A DNA stretch of 64,000 nt from DASQPR01 sp963797605 (lineage in GTDB: Bacteria > Actinomycetota > Actinomycetes > Mycobacteriales > Micromonosporaceae), in NCBI GenBank assembly GCA_963797605.1, contig CAWCPX010000009.1, positions 806,001 to 870,000 of the forward strand, in the 5' to 3' direction. The position numbers and the translations under genes are program-made. The notes beneath the pieces were generated by a model. The model saw nothing but the letters and a program-made list of their open reading frames with translations, did not search any database and had not been told where the DNA came from. How positions within the stretch are numbered: the first letter of the stretch is position 1; the number at the start of each line of letters is the position of its first letter. Shown one piece after another: positions 61,704-64,000 of the stretch.

Positions 61704-62225
61704 TCAGGGGAGTTCTTCGCGGGCCTCGCGCGCGTATTCGGCGAAGGCCGCCTCGATGTAGCCGTCGAGTGTCGCGGGTGCATAGGGCAGCAGGTCGGCC
61801 ACCAGCAACGGCGCATGCCACGCGTATTCCGCCCAGGTCGGCGGCTCGGGTGGGCCGGCCTCGTCGGGTTCGGGGCTCGGCGCTGCTTCGTCGGTGACCG
61901 CGGGCTCGTGGATGCCGAGCGCGCTGGCCAGCACCGCGAGCAACATCGTCACGTCGACCCGCTCGGATGGCAGCCACGCCGTGGTCGCGCGGTAACAGCG
62001 GCCGATCACCAGCGCGATGTCGTCCGAGTCGAGGCCGTCGGGGTGCGTGTCTTCCAACAGCGATCGCAGCACGTCACCGAGCACACGGCCACCGGCGCGC
62101 TGGGTGGCCAACTCCGCGGTCGCGGCGACGTAGGCGGTGACGTCGGCACCGGCGGACGCGACGTCGACTGCTTCGGTCACGATGCGGACCAGGTCACGGG
62201 CCGATCGAGGAATGGTGCTCGCCAT
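61704..62225 (-). CDS. hypothetical protein
   Basis: A 173-residue soluble, mostly helical protein beginning MASTIPRSARDLVRIVTEAV. An acidic Pro/Glu linker (EPAVTDEAAPSPEPDEAGPPEPP) lies near residue 130, and it ends TLDGYIEAAFAEYAREAREELP. I recognise no family. It is on the same strand as the GTPase, upstream of its leader, and divergent from the methyltransferase gene. Confidence 0.7.
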   Translation of the reverse strand: MASTIPRSARDLVRIVTEAVDVASAGADVTAYVAATAELATQRAGGRVLGDVLRSLLEDTHPDGLDSDDIALVIGRCYRATTAWLPSERVDVTMLLAVLASALGIHEPAVTDEAAPSPEPDEAGPPEPPTWAEYAWHAPLLVADLLPYAPATLDGYIEAAFAEYAREAREELP

Positions 62226-62288
62226 CCCCCCATCCTGCCCGGTGGGTACGACGATTCGGACCCGATCTCCTCCGTGCCACGAGGCCCT

Positions 62289-62305
62289 CTTGCCGCTTCG
62301 GCAAG
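62289..62305. promoter_or_regulatory. inverted repeat CTTGCCG-CTT-CGGCAAG
   Basis: Perfect 7-bp arms with a 3-bp centre in the 121-bp divergent gap between the hypothetical protein and the methyltransferase, 41 bp before the latter. It is an operator-like site for an unknown dimer. Confidence 0.5.
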
Positions 62306-62346
62306 ATCCCTTGTGCGAGACGACGGCGCTGGGCGATGGTGCATCC

Positions 62347-63072
62347 ATGAGCCACGGATCATCCGACCACGACCATCGACCGACCGGCGTGTTCAGCGCC
62401 GAAGACTGGGACGCCCGGTACGCGAGTGCCGACCAGGTCTGGAGCGGGCTGCCGAACACGGCGTTGGTGACCGAGGTCGCCGGGCTCACGCCGGGCCGGG
62501 CGTTGGACGTCGGATGTGGCGAGGGTGCCGACGCGGTCTGGCTGGCCGGGCGGGGATGGGACGTGACCGCGTTGGACGTCTCGCAGGTGGCGTTGGACCG
62601 AGCGGAGCGGCACGCCCGCGATGCCGGTGTCGAGGTGCGGTGGATCGCGGGCGGCCTGGTCGGGGCTCCGATTTCGGCGGGCGCGTTCGATCTGGTCTGC
62701 GGTTTCTATCCGGCGCTGCGGCGCACCGCGACCCACGACGCCGAGCGGGCCCTGATCGCCGCTGTCGCACCCGGCGGCGTGCTGCTGGTCGTACACCATG
62801 CCGACGTCGACACCGAAGAGGCGAAGGCGCACGGGTTCGATCCGGCCGATTACGTCAGCCCGGCCGATGTCGCCGCACTGCTCGGTGCGGATTGGCACGT
62901 CGCGTTCGACGAGAGACGCCCCCGTAACACGGCGACCGGCGCCGGGGCGCACCACACCCACGATGTGGTGTTGCATGCCCGGGCACCCGGCACATCGTCT
63001 GCCGTGTCGCCGCCCCGGACCTCGGCTCCCAGCGCGAGCAATGGAGCCGGACCGCCGACCTCATCCCGTTGA
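62347..63072 (+). CDS. class I SAM-dependent methyltransferase
   Basis: A 241-residue methyltransferase. Motif I is ALDVGCGEGADAVWLAGRGWDVTALDVS (~52-78), motif II DLVCGFYPAL and motif III AVAPGGVLLVVHH. The N-terminus DWDARYASADQVWSGLPNTALV is typical of TehB/thiopurine-type small-molecule methyltransferases. Substrate unknown. ATG 62347 begins the conserved part; the frame is open upstream. It converges on, and overlaps by 12 bp, the last gene. Confidence 0.9.
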   Translation: MSHGSSDHDHRPTGVFSAEDWDARYASADQVWSGLPNTALVTEVAGLTPGRALDVGCGEGADAVWLAGRGWDVTALDVSQVALDRAERHARDAGVEVRWIAGGLVGAPISAGAFDLVCGFYPALRRTATHDAERALIAAVAPGGVLLVVHHADVDTEEAKAHGFDPADYVSPADVAALLGADWHVAFDERRPRNTATGAGAHHTHDVVLHARAPGTSSAVSPPRTSAPSASNGAGPPTSSR

Positions 63073-64000
63073 CGAGAGCGCAGCCGTGAGGACCAACGGG
63101 AGCGGCAGCGGGGACTCGTCGGAAACGCGTTCACCGACGGCGGTGAGCCGGCCGCCGGACCATGACAGCCCGACGGTAAGCAGATGCGTCACCCCGTCGA
63201 TCGGGATGCCCAACGACTGCCAATGCGTGCCGGTGAGGCGGGCCGTGTACCCGTCCATCTCGTCGACGGTGCTTCCCGTGATCGCGATGCCGCCGGGCAC
63301 GGTGACCACACTCGACAGCGCGCCCGCGTCTGAGGGCGCCGGGACCTGACGCCAGCGGTGGCCGTCCCAGTGCGCGACCAGGGCGTGACCGAGGTCGTCC
63401 GGATCGAGCACCGCCCGCCCGACAGCCCAGATGTCGTCGGGCCCGTTCGCCGTGAGAGCCTGTATTTCACCGTTGACGCCGGCGTAGGTCAGTGACGGGG
63501 CCGCCGCCCAGACCTGGCCGTCGAAGTGCAGCAGCGCCGGCTGGTCCGCGCCGGTGTAACCGGCCGCCCACACGTCGGTACGCGAACGAGCGGACACGCT
63601 TTGCAGCACCATCTCCCGGCCGCCCGGGACCGCGGTGAGCTGCCAGCCCCGGCCGTCCCAGTGTTCGAGCAGCGCCTCGTTGTGCGTGACCTGGATCGTG
63701 CCGCCGGGTTTGTTCGGATCGGGCTCGGAGCTGTCGAGGATTTCGGCCCAGCCGGTGGCCCAGACGTCGTCGGCCGCGTGTGCGGAGACGGCGAGGAGCC
63801 CGGCGCCGACCGCGTTCGCCGGCACCGGGGCGTTGACCGTTCGCATGGACGTGCCGTCCCAGTGCGCGGTCACGATCGAGCCGGCGGTCCGCGACAGGTC
63901 GCCGACGAGCCAGGCGTCGTGCGGGGACGCGGCCGAGACGGCGTTGATGCGATTGTGTTCGCCGAGCGCGTCGGTGGGCATGGCGGTCCAGCCCGGGCCG
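63061..64000 (-). CDS. beta-propeller repeat protein, C-terminal part (5' end outside window)
   Basis: At least 312 residues, open to the right edge. Repeats of about 55-60 residues carry the pattern AVSA....DDVWATGW, SVSARSRTDVWAAGYT and ALTANGPDDIWAVGRA, each followed by an L-x-HWDG-x-x-W strand. This is typical of secreted actinobacterial beta-propellers annotated as galactose-oxidase/Kelch-like or WD-like surface proteins. The signal peptide, if any, lies beyond 64000. Function unknown. Confidence 0.8.
   Translation of the reverse strand, partial: GPGWTAMPTDALGEHNRINAVSAASPHDAWLVGDLSRTAGSIVTAHWDGTSMRTVNAPVPANAVGAGLLAVSAHAADDVWATGWAEILDSSEPDPNKPGGTIQVTHNEALLEHWDGRGWQLTAVPGGREMVLQSVSARSRTDVWAAGYTGADQPALLHFDGQVWAAAPSLTYAGVNGEIQALTANGPDDIWAVGRAVLDPDDLGHALVAHWDGHRWRQVPAPSDAGALSSVVTVPGGIAITGSTVDEMDGYTARLTGTHWQSLGIPIDGVTHLLTVGLSWSGGRLTAVGERVSDESPLPLPLVLTAALSSTG

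Noticed and set aside
1..64000. tRNA, rRNA or tmRNA genes and an attachment site
   Set aside because: No cloverleaf with a GGTTCGA-type T-loop and acceptor pairing, and no rRNA core sequences were found on either strand by eye. A tRNAscan run would be decisive.

Overview
The window is high-GC actinobacterial chromosome. Evidence: very high G+C, many GTG starts, probable leaderless genes (TANNNT box 6-7 nt before the start codon), long runs of ATGA/GTGA-overlapped genes, an actinobacterial-type c-di-AMP riboswitch, a DUF5997/LysR-domain pair, an encapsulin nanocompartment, and secreted proteins with Pro/Thr-rich stalks. I cannot name the genus; a filamentous actinomycete (Micromonosporales, Frankiales or Streptomyces-like) is most likely. 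No tRNA, rRNA, CRISPR array or prophage was seen.

Layout. 1-5 kb: end of a biosynthetic cluster (glycosyltransferase, carrier protein), an alpha/beta hydrolase, a WYL regulator and a DUF4062-STAND ATPase whose upstream region is interrupted by an IS1182-family element (5082-6907). 7-12 kb: a c-di-AMP riboswitch driving an NlpC/P60 cell-wall hydrolase, then a secreted GH3 glucosidase with PA14 and two discoidin-like domains. 12.4-26.8 kb: an acyl-CoA-binding protein, then a divergent muropeptide-salvage island. Leftward lies an oligopeptide-type ABC importer (A-B-C-D-F) coupled to rpiR and murQ. Rightward lie an AmiE-like beta-lactamase-fold protein, anmK, a GNAT/dipeptide-epimerase fusion and an FAD/Fe-S D-lactate dehydrogenase. 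Together they could import wall fragments, split them, phosphorylate anhydroMurNAc, remove the D-lactyl ether, epimerise L-Ala-D-Glu and oxidise the released D-lactate. Two palindromes about 30 bp apart sit between the two arms. 27-33 kb: a second Dpp-type ABC operon headed by a DUF1684 gene. 33-43.8 kb: a mixed region with an SDR/TetR pair, an FAD monooxygenase, an ABC-2 exporter, a DUF5997/LysR pair, a VOC-SnoaL-SDR operon and small proteins.

43.8-51.7 kb is the most interesting locus. A cobalamin riboswitch precedes five translationally coupled genes: two surface-anchored proteins with a transcobalamin-like (DUF4430-like) beta-domain, the first also carrying two alpha/alpha-barrel modules, then EcfT, a fused EcfA-EcfA' ATPase and an S component. 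It looks like a bacterial counterpart of the intrinsic factor/transcobalamin capture system linked to an ECF vitamin B12 importer.

52-64 kb: an MFS transporter; an encapsulin/DyP-peroxidase compartment with a visible cargo peptide and a co-transcribed alpha/beta hydrolase; an HD-domain protein divergent from a GlxA-type regulator; a resistance-like run (ribosomal-protection GTPase with a candidate leader peptide, APH-family kinase, GNAT); a methyltransferase; and the end of a beta-propeller protein.

Caution: many genes, above all at 9.8-20.3 kb and 44.8-46.9 kb, are split by single-base indels, mostly in C or G runs, while protein similarity and gene overlaps are kept. I treat them as single genes with probable sequence errors and give the full reconstructed span.
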